Positions 36,671 through 45,267 of a stretch of 64,000 bases of DNA are shown piece after piece. Under the pieces are notes generated by a model. That model searched no databases, had not been told where the DNA came from, and saw only the letters and a program-made list of their open reading frames with translations. Every line of letters begins with the position of its first letter. Position 1 is the stretch's first letter. This stretch comes from Flavobacterium sp. (GTDB taxonomy: Bacteria > Bacteroidota > Bacteroidia > Flavobacteriales > Flavobacteriaceae), in NCBI GenBank assembly GCA_016718345.1, contig JADKDN010000013.1, forward strand, positions 1 through 64,000. The letters run 5' to 3'. The position numbers and the translations under genes are program-made.

Positions 36671-38941
36671 ATGGAAAATTTATCTAACGCCGGAAAGTAC
36701 ACCCTACAATTCATCAATCAAACCAATCGCTCCATTTTTCTGACTGGAAAAGCAGGAACAGGAAAAACCACCCTTTTAAAAGAAATAATTCAAACTACAC
36801 ATAAAAATGTCGTAGTCGTTGCTCCCACAGGAATAGCGGCTTTGAATGCTGCTGGAGTAACCATTCATTCTATGTTTCAACTGCCTTTTGGAGGTTTTAT
36901 ACCAGATTATATAGCGCCTCATTTTTCAGATTCGGTCAAATTTGAAACCAAAAATACTTTGGTGAGACACTTTAAAATGAGTGGACTAAAAAAAGCGGTC
37001 ATTCGTAATATGGAATTGCTCATCATAGACGAAGTAAGTATGCTTCGTGCTGATTTGCTGGATGCCATGGATTTTATGATGCAAACTATCCGAAAAAGAA
37101 AAATTCCCTTCGGAGGCGTTCAAGTACTATTTATAGGCGATTTGTTGCAATTGCCACCCGTAATTCGCGATGAGGAATGGAAAATATTGAGAAAGTATTA
37201 TCAAGGAAAATTCTTTTTTCATTCGCATGTAATTCAACAAAATCCGCCATTATACATAGAGCTTTCTAAAATTTTCCGTCAAACGGACGATGTGTTTATT
37301 GCAATTTTGAACAATCTTCGTAACAATACGATTTCAAATGAAGACATTCAGAATCTGAATCACTATGTACAACCTAATTTTGATTTAAAAGCCAATGAAG
37401 GCTATATTACTTTAACAACTCATAATGCTAAAGCAGATGCTATTAATGCGCAGTCTCTGAAAGATTTAGATGGAAGATTAATGAAATATAAGCCAGAAAT
37501 TGTTGGTGATTTTCCAGATAAAATTTATCCAGTTGAAGAAATTTTAGAGCTAAAAGTAGGAGCACAAGTCATGTTTGTAAAAAATGATTTGTCGTTTGAA
37601 AAGAAATATTTCAATGGTAAAATGGGAAGAATTAAATCACTTTCAGAAGCGGAAATTCTAGTACATTTTCCCGAAGAAAATAAAACAATCGAAGTCGAAA
37701 AATACGAGTGGCAAAACATTCGTTATAAGGTGAATGAAATGACCAAAGAAATCGAAGAGGAAGTTTTAGGAACCTTTGTTCATTATCCAATAAAACTGGC
37801 TTGGGCAATTACGGTTCATAAAAGTCAAGGCTTAACTTTTGACAAAGCAGTATTGGATGTTTCACAAGTTTTTCTTCCTGGTCAAGCCTATGTAGCCTTG
37901 TCACGATTGCGTTCTCTAAAAGGGTTAATTTTACTTTCTCCACTTCGAATGAATGGTATTTCGAATGATCAGGATGTAATGGAGTATGCTTTGAATAAAT
38001 CCAATGAAGATGTTTTAGAAAACACACTCAAATTAGAAACTAAAAATTTCATTCATTCCTATCTGAAAAATACTTTTGATTGGAGTGAATTGGCACAGGA
38101 ATGGCGTAATCATCAATTTAGCTATGATGACAAAACCGAAGGTGCTGTAAAATCAAAACATGCTATTTGGGCAAAGAAAAATGCTGCAATTGTTGCCGAA
38201 TTAGTCGATCCAGCAAGAAAATTTTTGTTGCAATTGGATAAACTTTTTGCAGCCGAAAATTTCGATACCCATTTTGTATCCGAGCGAATTCAAGCAGCAT
38301 TTGATTATTTCTTTCTTCCAATGGACAATTTGGTTCATGAGATTCTCTGGAAATTGGAAGAAGTGAAGCGCATTAAAAAAGCAAAAGCCTATTTCGATGA
38401 ATTAATTGTTTTAGAAGAAGTTCAAACGAAAGCAGTTTTACAATTAATGAAGACCAAATTACTGATTCAAACCATAGCATCAGGGGAGACCATTTCTAAA
38501 GAAAAATTAACTTCTGATGAGATAAAACAGTATAAAATCAGAAAATTAGAACGCATTCAAGATGAGTTCAAAAAAATAAATGTAACGCTTATCGAAGACG
38601 AATTCGACGTGGAACGCTACACTTCAAAAAAAGAGTCTAAGACTAAAGAACCAAAAAAATCTACCGTTCAAGAAACCTATGAATTGTGGCAGCAGAATAA
38701 TTCTATAAAAGAAATTGCAGCTATCAGAAAATTGACAACCCAAACGATACATACGCATTTAGCTAAATTAATTGAAAATCATACCATTAGCATTTCTGAT
38801 GTTTTACCAGAAGACAGAATCAATGAATTGGCAAAAGCTTTTGATGGTTATTCAGAAGATTCTTTAAATCCTATGAAAGAGAAATATGGTGATACGTTTA
38901 CGTGGGATGAATTGAAATTGTTTAAGGCGAGTTTGGGGTAA
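36671..38941 (+). CDS. Pif1/RecD2-like DNA helicase with C-terminal HTH
   Basis: The 756-residue superfamily 1 helicase shows Walker A LTGKAGTGKTTLL (residues ~23-35), Walker B LLIIDEVSML (~115-124), motif III GDLLQLPPV, motif V AITVHKSQGLTFD, and motif VI GQAYVALSRLRSL. This fits the Pif1-like branch and a role in unwinding DNA in repair or replication. The C-terminal third is helical and ends with an HTH_40-like domain (NNSIKEIAAIRKLTTQTIHT). The start is at MENLSNAGKYTLQFI. It lies alone, downstream of the ompH terminator. Confidence 0.92.
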   Translation: MENLSNAGKYTLQFINQTNRSIFLTGKAGTGKTTLLKEIIQTTHKNVVVVAPTGIAALNAAGVTIHSMFQLPFGGFIPDYIAPHFSDSVKFETKNTLVRHFKMSGLKKAVIRNMELLIIDEVSMLRADLLDAMDFMMQTIRKRKIPFGGVQVLFIGDLLQLPPVIRDEEWKILRKYYQGKFFFHSHVIQQNPPLYIELSKIFRQTDDVFIAILNNLRNNTISNEDIQNLNHYVQPNFDLKANEGYITLTTHNAKADAINAQSLKDLDGRLMKYKPEIVGDFPDKIYPVEEILELKVGAQVMFVKNDLSFEKKYFNGKMGRIKSLSEAEILVHFPEENKTIEVEKYEWQNIRYKVNEMTKEIEEEVLGTFVHYPIKLAWAITVHKSQGLTFDKAVLDVSQVFLPGQAYVALSRLRSLKGLILLSPLRMNGISNDQDVMEYALNKSNEDVLENTLKLETKNFIHSYLKNTFDWSELAQEWRNHQFSYDDKTEGAVKSKHAIWAKKNAAIVAELVDPARKFLLQLDKLFAAENFDTHFVSERIQAAFDYFFLPMDNLVHEILWKLEEVKRIKKAKAYFDELIVLEEVQTKAVLQLMKTKLLIQTIASGETISKEKLTSDEIKQYKIRKLERIQDEFKKINVTLIEDEFDVERYTSKKESKTKEPKKSTVQETYELWQQNNSIKEIAAIRKLTTQTIHTHLAKLIENHTISISDVLPEDRINELAKAFDGYSEDSLNPMKEKYGDTFTWDELKLFKASLG

Positions 38942-39069
38942 AGTTTTTTAGAGCAGAACATGGGCGACTTGGAGACCGAGTTTTTGACAAAAAAAATTAG
39001 CCAAAAGATTTCGCTTGTGTTAGCAAATGGTTTTCTTTTTATATTTTCAACTTTAACTTAAAGCTATTT

Positions 39070-39210
39070 TTAGACTTTAGCTATTGCCATAAATGCTGCT
39101 AATACAATCACTATAATTATAAAAACAAGTATTTTTCCAAAAACATTTTTGGTGTTTTTAAGCAAATAATAAATAATTCCAACTACGAGGATTGAGAATA
39201 ATATACCCAT
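39070..39210 (-). CDS. 46-residue two-helix membrane protein
   Basis: A short ORF encodes MGILFSILVVGIIYYLLKNT and, after KNVFGK, a second hydrophobic helix ILVFIIIVIVLAAFMAIAKV. Positive residues between the helices suggest a hairpin with the loop in the cytoplasm. I do not recognise it. It sits between the helicase gene and IS982 copy 1, just 39 bases from the IS end. The clean two-helix pattern supports coding, but the length leaves doubt. Confidence 0.5.
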   Translation of the reverse strand: MGILFSILVVGIIYYLLKNTKNVFGKILVFIIIVIVLAAFMAIAKV

Positions 39211-39248
39211 ATTAATTTTCTATTATTTTAAAGGATTTATTAATAATA

Positions 39249-40247
39249 ACCCGTTGGGTGTAATTAAATTGTTTGATTTTTAATATTGTTTATTGGTCTA
39301 TCAAAGATAAATTTATTGATATATTGAACCAATGTTAATGCTGTGATTTTGGCTAAAATTCTTGTTTTAAAACCTTCAAAAGTTTTAGCATAGTTGTTTC
39401 TAATTCTGAACTGGTCGCATAATTGTGAAAATAATGTTTCAATCCTTTTTCTTGATTTTCTAAATATATAAGGTTGCGGTTTATAGTCTTTTTGATTACT
39501 TCTTTTGGGAGTTTCTAATTTGATGTTTACCGTTTGAAATAAATCTAATTGAATGCTTTGAGACAAGTAACCTCTATCTCCAAGCAGCACACAATCAGAC
39601 ATTTGTTGTTTTATGTTTTTCAAAAAATGAACGTCGTGAACTTCTGCTTTTGTAATATCTAAAGAATGAAAAATTCCATTTATAGAACAAACTCCATGCA
39701 ATTTATATCCGTAAAACCAGTTGTTTTGAGAAACACAAAACCCTTTTGAAGGAGCTGTTTCAAACTCCTTTTTACAGATTTTAATTCTCCTATGACGGGC
39801 AAATTTGCAAATCTCCAACGGCATACTATCCACGATAAAATAATCTTCAAATTCTAAAAATCTAGACGCTAGTTTTGTTCTTATTTCTTCTAAAAATAAA
39901 AACAATTTTCTTCTCCTTTTATTGAACTGACTTCGCTCAATTAAATTAGAAATTTGTTCCTTATTTATCTCTTTAAACAAGGAGTTTTCACTATCAATAG
40001 ACATAAATTCAGCTGTCAAACTCAATGCAACTACTTCTAAATCAGACATTTTTTGTTTCCTGCCAACATCTGATTTATTCTCTAATTCACAATTCAAAGA
40101 ACTTATAACTTCTAAAACTCTATAATAATTTTTTACTATATTTGACATAGATATTGGTTTGTTTGGAGACTTCAAGATACTGAATTTCAGTATCTTGACC
40201 AATATCTAATCAATTTATTTTACTGCAAATAATTACACCCAACGGGT
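39249..40247 (-). mobile_element. IS982-family insertion sequence, copy 1 (intact)
   Basis: The element is 999 bases, with terminal inverted repeats starting ACCCGTTGGGTGTAATTA at both ends. An 8-base target duplication TAATAATA flanks it (39241-39248 and 40248-40255). It carries one intact DDE transposase. The insertion lies exactly at the stop codon of the neighbouring lipoprotein gene, leaving its product unchanged. A second copy of equal length lies at 57512-58510 in the same orientation. Confidence 0.95.
39264..40202 (-). CDS. IS982-family transposase
   Basis: The 312-residue DDE transposase moves the surrounding IS. The acidic triad is visible: D in YFIVDSMPLEIC, D in LLGDRGYLSQS and E in RKRIETLFSQLCDQF, with spacing as in IS982/IS4-type enzymes. 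The frame is uninterrupted. A leading basic region and the KYH-type linker are normal. The stop is 14 bases inside the left end of the element. Confidence 0.95.
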   Translation of the reverse strand: MVKILKFSILKSPNKPISMSNIVKNYYRVLEVISSLNCELENKSDVGRKQKMSDLEVVALSLTAEFMSIDSENSLFKEINKEQISNLIERSQFNKRRRKLFLFLEEIRTKLASRFLEFEDYFIVDSMPLEICKFARHRRIKICKKEFETAPSKGFCVSQNNWFYGYKLHGVCSINGIFHSLDITKAEVHDVHFLKNIKQQMSDCVLLGDRGYLSQSIQLDLFQTVNIKLETPKRSNQKDYKPQPYIFRKSRKRIETLFSQLCDQFRIRNNYAKTFEGFKTRILAKITALTLVQYINKFIFDRPINNIKNQTI

Positions 40248-40966
40248 TAATAATAATATTTATATGAACCATAACCTGTTGTTTCTCCATCATAATATTC
40301 TTTATCTAGAGTTGGATAACCGTTCGAATTATAAGTAATATCATGGTTTGTTAATTCATTTCCTTTAGTTTTAGTGCAATTATTTTTCGAAACATTATAA
40401 ATAGCAGTTTCGGTATCACGATCAATGGATAATACACTTATACCCAATATATTATTAAATGGATTATTTTTGTTGTCATATTCATATGTATTCTCCCCAT
40501 CATTTATAAGATTACCATTTTTAAAAGTTAAAATCCCTTTGCCATATTTTGAAGAGTAAGAAACCGTACCATCTGGATTATGGGTGTAATTGGTCAAGTA
40601 TGATGTAGAACTCTGACCATCAATATTCCTTTTAAATCTAGAAGCCAATTTACCATTTAAATAAGTATAATCTATAGTTTCATATAATTCACCATAATCA
40701 TAAGATTCAATTTTTGTAATAAAATCACCTGTATAAGTAAAGACATTTTTCCATTGGTCTTCGGTAATTTCGCTTACTATTTTGTTACCATTGTATGTTA
40801 TATATGTGTCTTGACCTATAATATCATAATCGCTGTTTTCAATGAAATTTGTTTTTTTTGGCAATATTAAAGACGTTGAATCAGAAGTTGATTCTCCTTC
40901 ACTAGAACAAGATAAAATTAAGATTGAAAATAAAATCCCAAATCCAAATAAATTAATTTTTTTCAT
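40247..40966 (-). CDS. Lipoprotein of unknown function
   Basis: The 239-residue protein has a lipobox signal peptide (GFGILFSILILSCSSEGE, Cys at ~20). The mature part is beta-rich with repeated Tyr/Thr/Asn-containing segments (TYITYNGNKIVSEI, YTYLNGKLASRF, ENTYEYDNKNNPF) that recall DUF4595/YD-like lipoproteins of Bacteroidetes. The function is unknown and it is expected in the outer membrane or at the surface. IS982 copy 1 abuts its stop codon, but the duplicated target keeps the same C-terminus. Confidence 0.75.
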   Translation of the reverse strand: MKKINLFGFGILFSILILSCSSEGESTSDSTSLILPKKTNFIENSDYDIIGQDTYITYNGNKIVSEITEDQWKNVFTYTGDFITKIESYDYGELYETIDYTYLNGKLASRFKRNIDGQSSTSYLTNYTHNPDGTVSYSSKYGKGILTFKNGNLINDGENTYEYDNKNNPFNNILGISVLSIDRDTETAIYNVSKNNCTKTKGNELTNHDITYNSNGYPTLDKEYYDGETTGYGSYKYYY

Positions 40967-41133
40967 AGTTGTTTTTTATACTAGTGCATCTAAATCAGGT
41001 TATACAAATTAGATTCATTGTGAATTTACTCTTTTCTGGATTATTTATCCAATTCAAACAAATATATAAATATTTTATTTTAAAACACAAATATGTGTCC
41101 ATTAAATTTTTTAGATGGTAGCATTTTTACTGT

Positions 41134-41355
41134 GTGAAAGAATTAGAGGAGATAGAGCTAATAAAATCTGTTGGAAATAAAATCAGAGAAACTAGAATTC
41201 TGAGAGGATTTTCACAAGCTACCTTGTCCTATGATGCAAATATTCCTAAAAACCAAGTTGGTCGAATAGAAAGAGGTGAGATAAGTACTTCGATATCTAC
41301 TCTTTATAAAATTTGTAAAGCCTTAAATATTCAAATACACGAACTGTTTATTTGA
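41134..41355 (+). CDS. XRE-family helix-turn-helix regulator
   Basis: The 73-residue protein is a single HTH_3 domain: IRETRILRGFSQATLSYDAN followed by IPKNQVGRIERGEIST. The start is GTG (41134); no ATG is available in frame nearby. Such small Cro/C1 proteins repress nearby promoters, and its target is not visible. It is divergent from the lipoprotein and points toward the MntA/HepT pair, from which it is separated by only 36 bases (convergent). Confidence 0.85.
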   Translation: MKELEEIELIKSVGNKIRETRILRGFSQATLSYDANIPKNQVGRIERGEISTSISTLYKICKALNIQIHELFI

Positions 41356-41391
41356 ATTTTTGATATAAAACCTTAAAGCAGGAATAAATAA

Positions 41392-41739
41392 ATCATTCCA
41401 TTTCTTGAATTAATAGTGCTATTTCCGATTTTAAAGAAGGAAGATTAATTTTTATTACATTCCAAATAGTGAAATCATCAATTCCAAAATATTCATGAAT
41501 AACGAGGTTTCTGAGACCAATAATTCTTGCCCAAGGAATAGTAGTATTTTTGTTTAAAATGTTTTCTGACAATCGATTACTAGCCTCCTATAATTTCAAG
41601 TTGACGTAATGATGCATTAAACATCATGGAATTATTAACAAAATCATTTAAATCAGAGTCTTTAATATAATTTTCAATTTCGTTGATAGCATCAATAATA
41701 TGAAGTAATCGAACTTTATCTCCCAATCTATCTTGCATA
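41392..41739 (-). CDS. hepT: HepT-like toxin (DUF86), frameshifted
   Basis: HepT is the HEPN ribonuclease toxin of MntA-HepT systems. The start MQDRLGDKVRLLHIIDAI and LRQLEIIG are in one frame. EASNRLSENIL, then ARIIGLRNLVIHEYFGID with the catalytic R-x4-H (RNLVIH), and the end LLIQEME are in the other. Two bases (GA in GGAGAGGC) are missing near 41590. Restored, it is ~116 residues, normal for HepT. It overlaps mntA by 12 bases. Whether the break is real, as would suit a toxin, or an error is undecided. Confidence 0.8.
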
Positions 41740-42021
41740 AATTAGTTTTTTTTCTCTGTCGAGAATGGGTTTGATGTATTTTGACAATCCTCTAGCAGAG
41801 ACTAAATCTACTTTTTTGGAAAGTAATTGTTGCAAATCGAGTTGCATTTGGATAAATTCTAAGCCAATAGGCTGCGTATAATCTAATTCTACTAACAAAT
41901 CTAAATCACTGTTTTCGGTTTCATCGCCCCGTACATAAGAACCAAAAAGATATGCTTTCAAAACGGGCTGTTTCGAAAAAAAGTCTTTAATCAATTCAAT
42001 CTGATTTTTTGAAAGGTTCAT
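41728..42021 (-). CDS. mntA: MntA-like minimal nucleotidyltransferase antitoxin
   Basis: The 97-residue protein has the catalytic GSx10DxD motif as GSYVRGDETENSDLD (residues ~27-41) followed by LLVELD. MntA proteins AMPylate the HepT toxin to block its RNase activity. Its 3' end overlaps the start of hepT, the canonical gene order. A second member of this family, with a damaged partner, is at 60855-61154. Confidence 0.88.
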   Translation of the reverse strand: MNLSKNQIELIKDFFSKQPVLKAYLFGSYVRGDETENSDLDLLVELDYTQPIGLEFIQMQLDLQQLLSKKVDLVSARGLSKYIKPILDREKKLIYAR

Positions 42022-42099
42022 TAGTAATTTAAATTAAGGCTTTTCCTAAGTGTTTGATGTAAAATTACTTAAAATTGTACTTAAAATAAAAATTTATTT

Positions 42100-42483
42100 C
42101 TAACTCAACCAATATACCACCATTACAGCAGGAATAAAATAAAGTACAATCGTTCTAGCACCATCATAATCTTTGGCTAGACGTTGCCCAAAAAGCAACA
42201 TGATTAAGGTAATACAGGAGAAAATACCGCCGTAAAGCCCGAAAGTTCTTCCGTTGTTTACTAACAATTGTATGCAACCAACGACACATAATATTCCAGA
42301 AATCAATTCTAAAACCAAAATGTGAAACAAAGCCAAAGGCACATGATTTTTAAGTCGCGTGTTAGCAAAATGTTCTTTGAGCCAGGACAGATTATCTTTC
42401 CAATATATGGCTTTGTCATAACCCGATTGAATAAAAGTTACTGCAAGCAAAACTAAAACCAAAATAGATGCAACATTAAACAT
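42100..42483 (-). CDS. DoxX-family membrane protein
   Basis: The 127-residue protein has four hydrophobic helices (about residues 5-22, 48-68, 74-92 and 105-126). The DoxX-like pattern includes LVLLAVTFIQSGYDKAIYWK and HFANTRLKNHVPLALFHILV. DoxX relatives are poorly understood; some take part in quinone-linked redox reactions at the membrane. It lies 5 bases after holB on the same strand and is likely co-transcribed. Confidence 0.75.
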   Translation of the reverse strand: MFNVASILVLVLLAVTFIQSGYDKAIYWKDNLSWLKEHFANTRLKNHVPLALFHILVLELISGILCVVGCIQLLVNNGRTFGLYGGIFSCITLIMLLFGQRLAKDYDGARTIVLYFIPAVMVVYWLS

Positions 42484-42488
42484 AAGAA

Positions 42489-43638
42489 TTATTTTTTATG
42501 GATTAAACGTGTCAGTTTTATGGATAAATCAGTCAGAATTATTTTTGCATTTCCGTTTCGTTCAATATGGTACATGGCGTCGGAAAGTTCTTTAAAGATA
42601 TCATTTATATTCGTGCCGTTAACGAATGGCGCAAAATTTTCGAGTTTAAATTTCTCAATTTTTGGTTCCATATAGACCAAACTCGTAGTTTGATAATTCA
42701 ACAATAAAGCCTGTCGAAACATTTCGATGCAATACCGTAAGAATTTTTTTTGAGTTTCTCTACCCAAACCAGCAATGTGCTCACTCCAAGCAATCAAATC
42801 CTGAATCGCAGCTGCATTTCCTTTGGCTCTAAACGCCGCCCGAACCCAATCAACAAAATGTTTTTCAAAAAAAACATCTTCACTGTTTTCTTGCAGTAAT
42901 TGCAAGGCTTTATTGTAATTTCCTTGTGCTTGATGCGCTAATTTTGAAGCAGTTCTTGGCTCGATATTTTTATATGAAATTAACGCTTCGGCAATTACTT
43001 TTTCTGGTAATGCATTGAAATGTAAAACTTGGCATCTGGAACGAATGGTTTGAATAATATCTTCTTCGTTTTCAGAAATTAGAATGAACATTGTTTTATC
43101 CGTTGGCTCTTCTAACAGTTTCAATAGTTTATTTGATGCTGAAATATTCATTTTTTCTGCCATCCAAATAATCATTATTTTATAACCGCCTTCGTAGGAT
43201 TTTAAAGCCAATGATTTTAAAATTTCTTGAGCATCTTCAACCCGAATTTCACCCTGCTTGTTTTGAACGCCTAAAATTTGATACCAGTCAAATAAACTTC
43301 CGTAGGGATTTTCAGTTACAAATTGACGCCAATCGCCAATAAAATCAAGGCTTTTCGGTTTGCTTTTTTACGTCTTCTGTAGTAACAGTTGGATAGATAA
43401 AATGCAAATCGGGATGAGAAATAGACTGAAATTTCAAGTTACACGATTCATTTCCGCCTTCGTTTTCAGCACCAAAATTGTTGCACAAAATATACTGCGA
43501 ATACGCGATCGCCATCGCTAAGGTTCCACTTCCTTCTGGTCCTACAAACAATTGTGCATGAGGAATTCTGCCAGAAGTAGCACTTTTTGTCAAATGACTT
43601 TTAATATATTCTTGTCCTAAAATTTCAGAAAATAGCAT
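42489..43638 (-). CDS. holB: DNA polymerase III delta' subunit (one frameshift)
   Basis: Delta' is part of the clamp loader. The start is MLFSEILGQEYIKSHL at 43638, not the longer upstream Met. LFVGPEGSGTLAMAIAYS stands where the P-loop is; the Lys is absent, as usual for delta'. Then come a Cys-bearing zinc region, NISASNKLLKLLEEPTDKTM and IRSRCQVLHF (SRC motif). One missing A near 43350 separates QTEKP from KSLDFIGDWRQF; adding it gives ~383 residues, the normal length. As an essential gene it is almost surely intact in the cell. Confidence 0.88.
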
Positions 43639-43799
43639 AAAGCAAATATATCTAAAAGTTCTAAAGTTATCGATATTACAAATCCTCAAAATTTTTAAAT
43701 GCAAAGCTTATAGTACACGATTTTAAAATTTACAACGTTTTCGTTAATGAAATGTCCTTATTTTGAAACAATTCCAATTTTTATGTGCTGTAAAAATCT

Positions 43800-43807
43800 T
43801 ATATTTG
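43800..43807 (+). promoter_or_regulatory. -7 box of pgk promoter
   Basis: TATATTTG matches TAnnTTTG exactly and lies 37 bases before the pgk ATG, which has AAAAATATAGATA as leader. Confidence 0.55.
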
Positions 43808-43844
43808 TGAATCCAATAAAAATAAACTACTAAAAATATAGATA

Positions 43845-45031
43845 ATGAAAACTTTAAATGATTTTAATTTTAAAAATAAAAAAGCTTTAATCCGTGTTGA
43901 TTTCAATGTGCCATTAGATGAAAATTTTAATGTAACTGATGATACCAGAATCGAAGCGGCAAAGCCTACTATTGATAAAATTTTAGCTGATGGTGGAAGT
44001 GTAATCCTAATGTCACACTTAGGAAGACCAAAAGGAATTGAAAAGAAGTATTCATTAGAACATATTTTAAAAACAGCGTCACAAGTATTAGGTGTTCCAG
44101 TTAAATTTTCATCAGATTGCAGAGGCGAAGTAGCAAAAGCAGCAGGCGCAGATTTGAAACCAGGCGAGGTATTGTTATTGGAAAATCTACGTTTTTACAA
44201 TGAAGAAGAAGATGGCGATGTTGCATTTGCAAAAGAATTGGCTTCGCTTGGAGATATTTATGTAAATGACGCATTTGGAACGGCACACAGAGCGCACGCA
44301 TCAACCACTATAATTGCACAATTTTTCCCGAATGATAAATGTTTTGGAATCTTATTAGCAAAAGAAATTGAGAGTTTAAATCGAGTTTTAAAAACAGTGA
44401 AAAACCAGTTACTGCTGTTTTAGGAGGATCTAAAGTATCTTCAAAAATTACGGTTATCGAAAATATTTTGGACAAAGTAGATCACATGATTATTGGTGGT
44501 GGTATGACGTATACTTTCATCAAAGCGCTCGGTGGAAAAGTTGGAGACTCAATTTGTGAGGATGATAAACAAGATTTAGCATTAGAGATTTTAAGATTAG
44601 CCAAAGAAAAAGGAGTTCAAATTCATATTCCTGTTGATGTGGTTGCTGCCAATGCTTTTTCAAATGATGCTCAAACCAAGATTGTTGATGTGCGCGAAAT
44701 TCCTGATGGATGGCAAGGTCTAGACGCAGGACCAAAATCGTTAGAGAATTTCAAAAAAGTAATTTTAGAATCTAAAACCATACTTTGGAATGGACCATTA
44801 GGAGTTTTTGAGATGCCAACATTTGCCAAAGGAACTATTGAATTAGGAAATTATATTGCAGAAGCCACTCGAAACGGAGCTTTTTCATTAGTAGGTGGTG
44901 GAGATTCAGTTTCTGCTGTGAAACAGTTTGGACTGGAAGATAAAATGAGTTATGTTTCTACCGGCGGTGGTGCTATGTTAGAAATGTTGGAAGGAAGAAT
45001 TTTACCTGGAATCGTTGCTATTTTAGATTAA
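43845..45031 (+). CDS. pgk: Phosphoglycerate kinase (one frameshift)
   Basis: PGK makes ATP from 1,3-bisphosphoglycerate in glycolysis. The N-terminal substrate domain shows KKALIRVDFNVPLDE (RVDFNVP signature), MSHLGRPKG and NDAFGTAHRAHAST. The nucleotide domain shows DHMIIGGGMTYTF, ILWNGPLGVFE and VGGGDSVSAVKQFG. A single missing G near 44398 (GTGGAAAAACC) splits it; once corrected, VEKPVTAVLGGSKVSSKI reads through to a ~396-residue protein of standard length. The gene is needed for central metabolism, so this is very likely an error. Confidence 0.93.
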
Positions 45032-45122
45032 TTTCTTGTAAAAATCGGCTAAATAATACACATTTAACAATATTTAGTACAAATTTAAGTTATTAGATTA
45101 AGATTATTTGCCGTAAGATTCT

Positions 45123-45130
45123 TATGTTTG
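45123..45130 (+). promoter_or_regulatory. Possible -7 box upstream of the LysM gene
   Basis: TATGTTTG fits TAnnTTTG, 138 bases before the LysM protein ATG. This would leave a long untranslated leader, so the call is tentative. Confidence 0.35.
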
Positions 45131-45267
45131 CAAAATCACAATTATTTGAAATATAGCAACTTGTGAAAATTGATGATAATAACGTGTTTTAATTCATCAA
45201 AAAAGCAAAAATAAAATTTCAGAAACATCATTGTTTTTACCTACTAAAAACAATAAAAATATAATTT

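Noticed and set aside
44101..44735. Antisense ORFs opposite pgk, rich in His/Leu/Gln
   Set aside because: They are typical shadows of a strongly coding sense strand; pgk explains the sequence fully.
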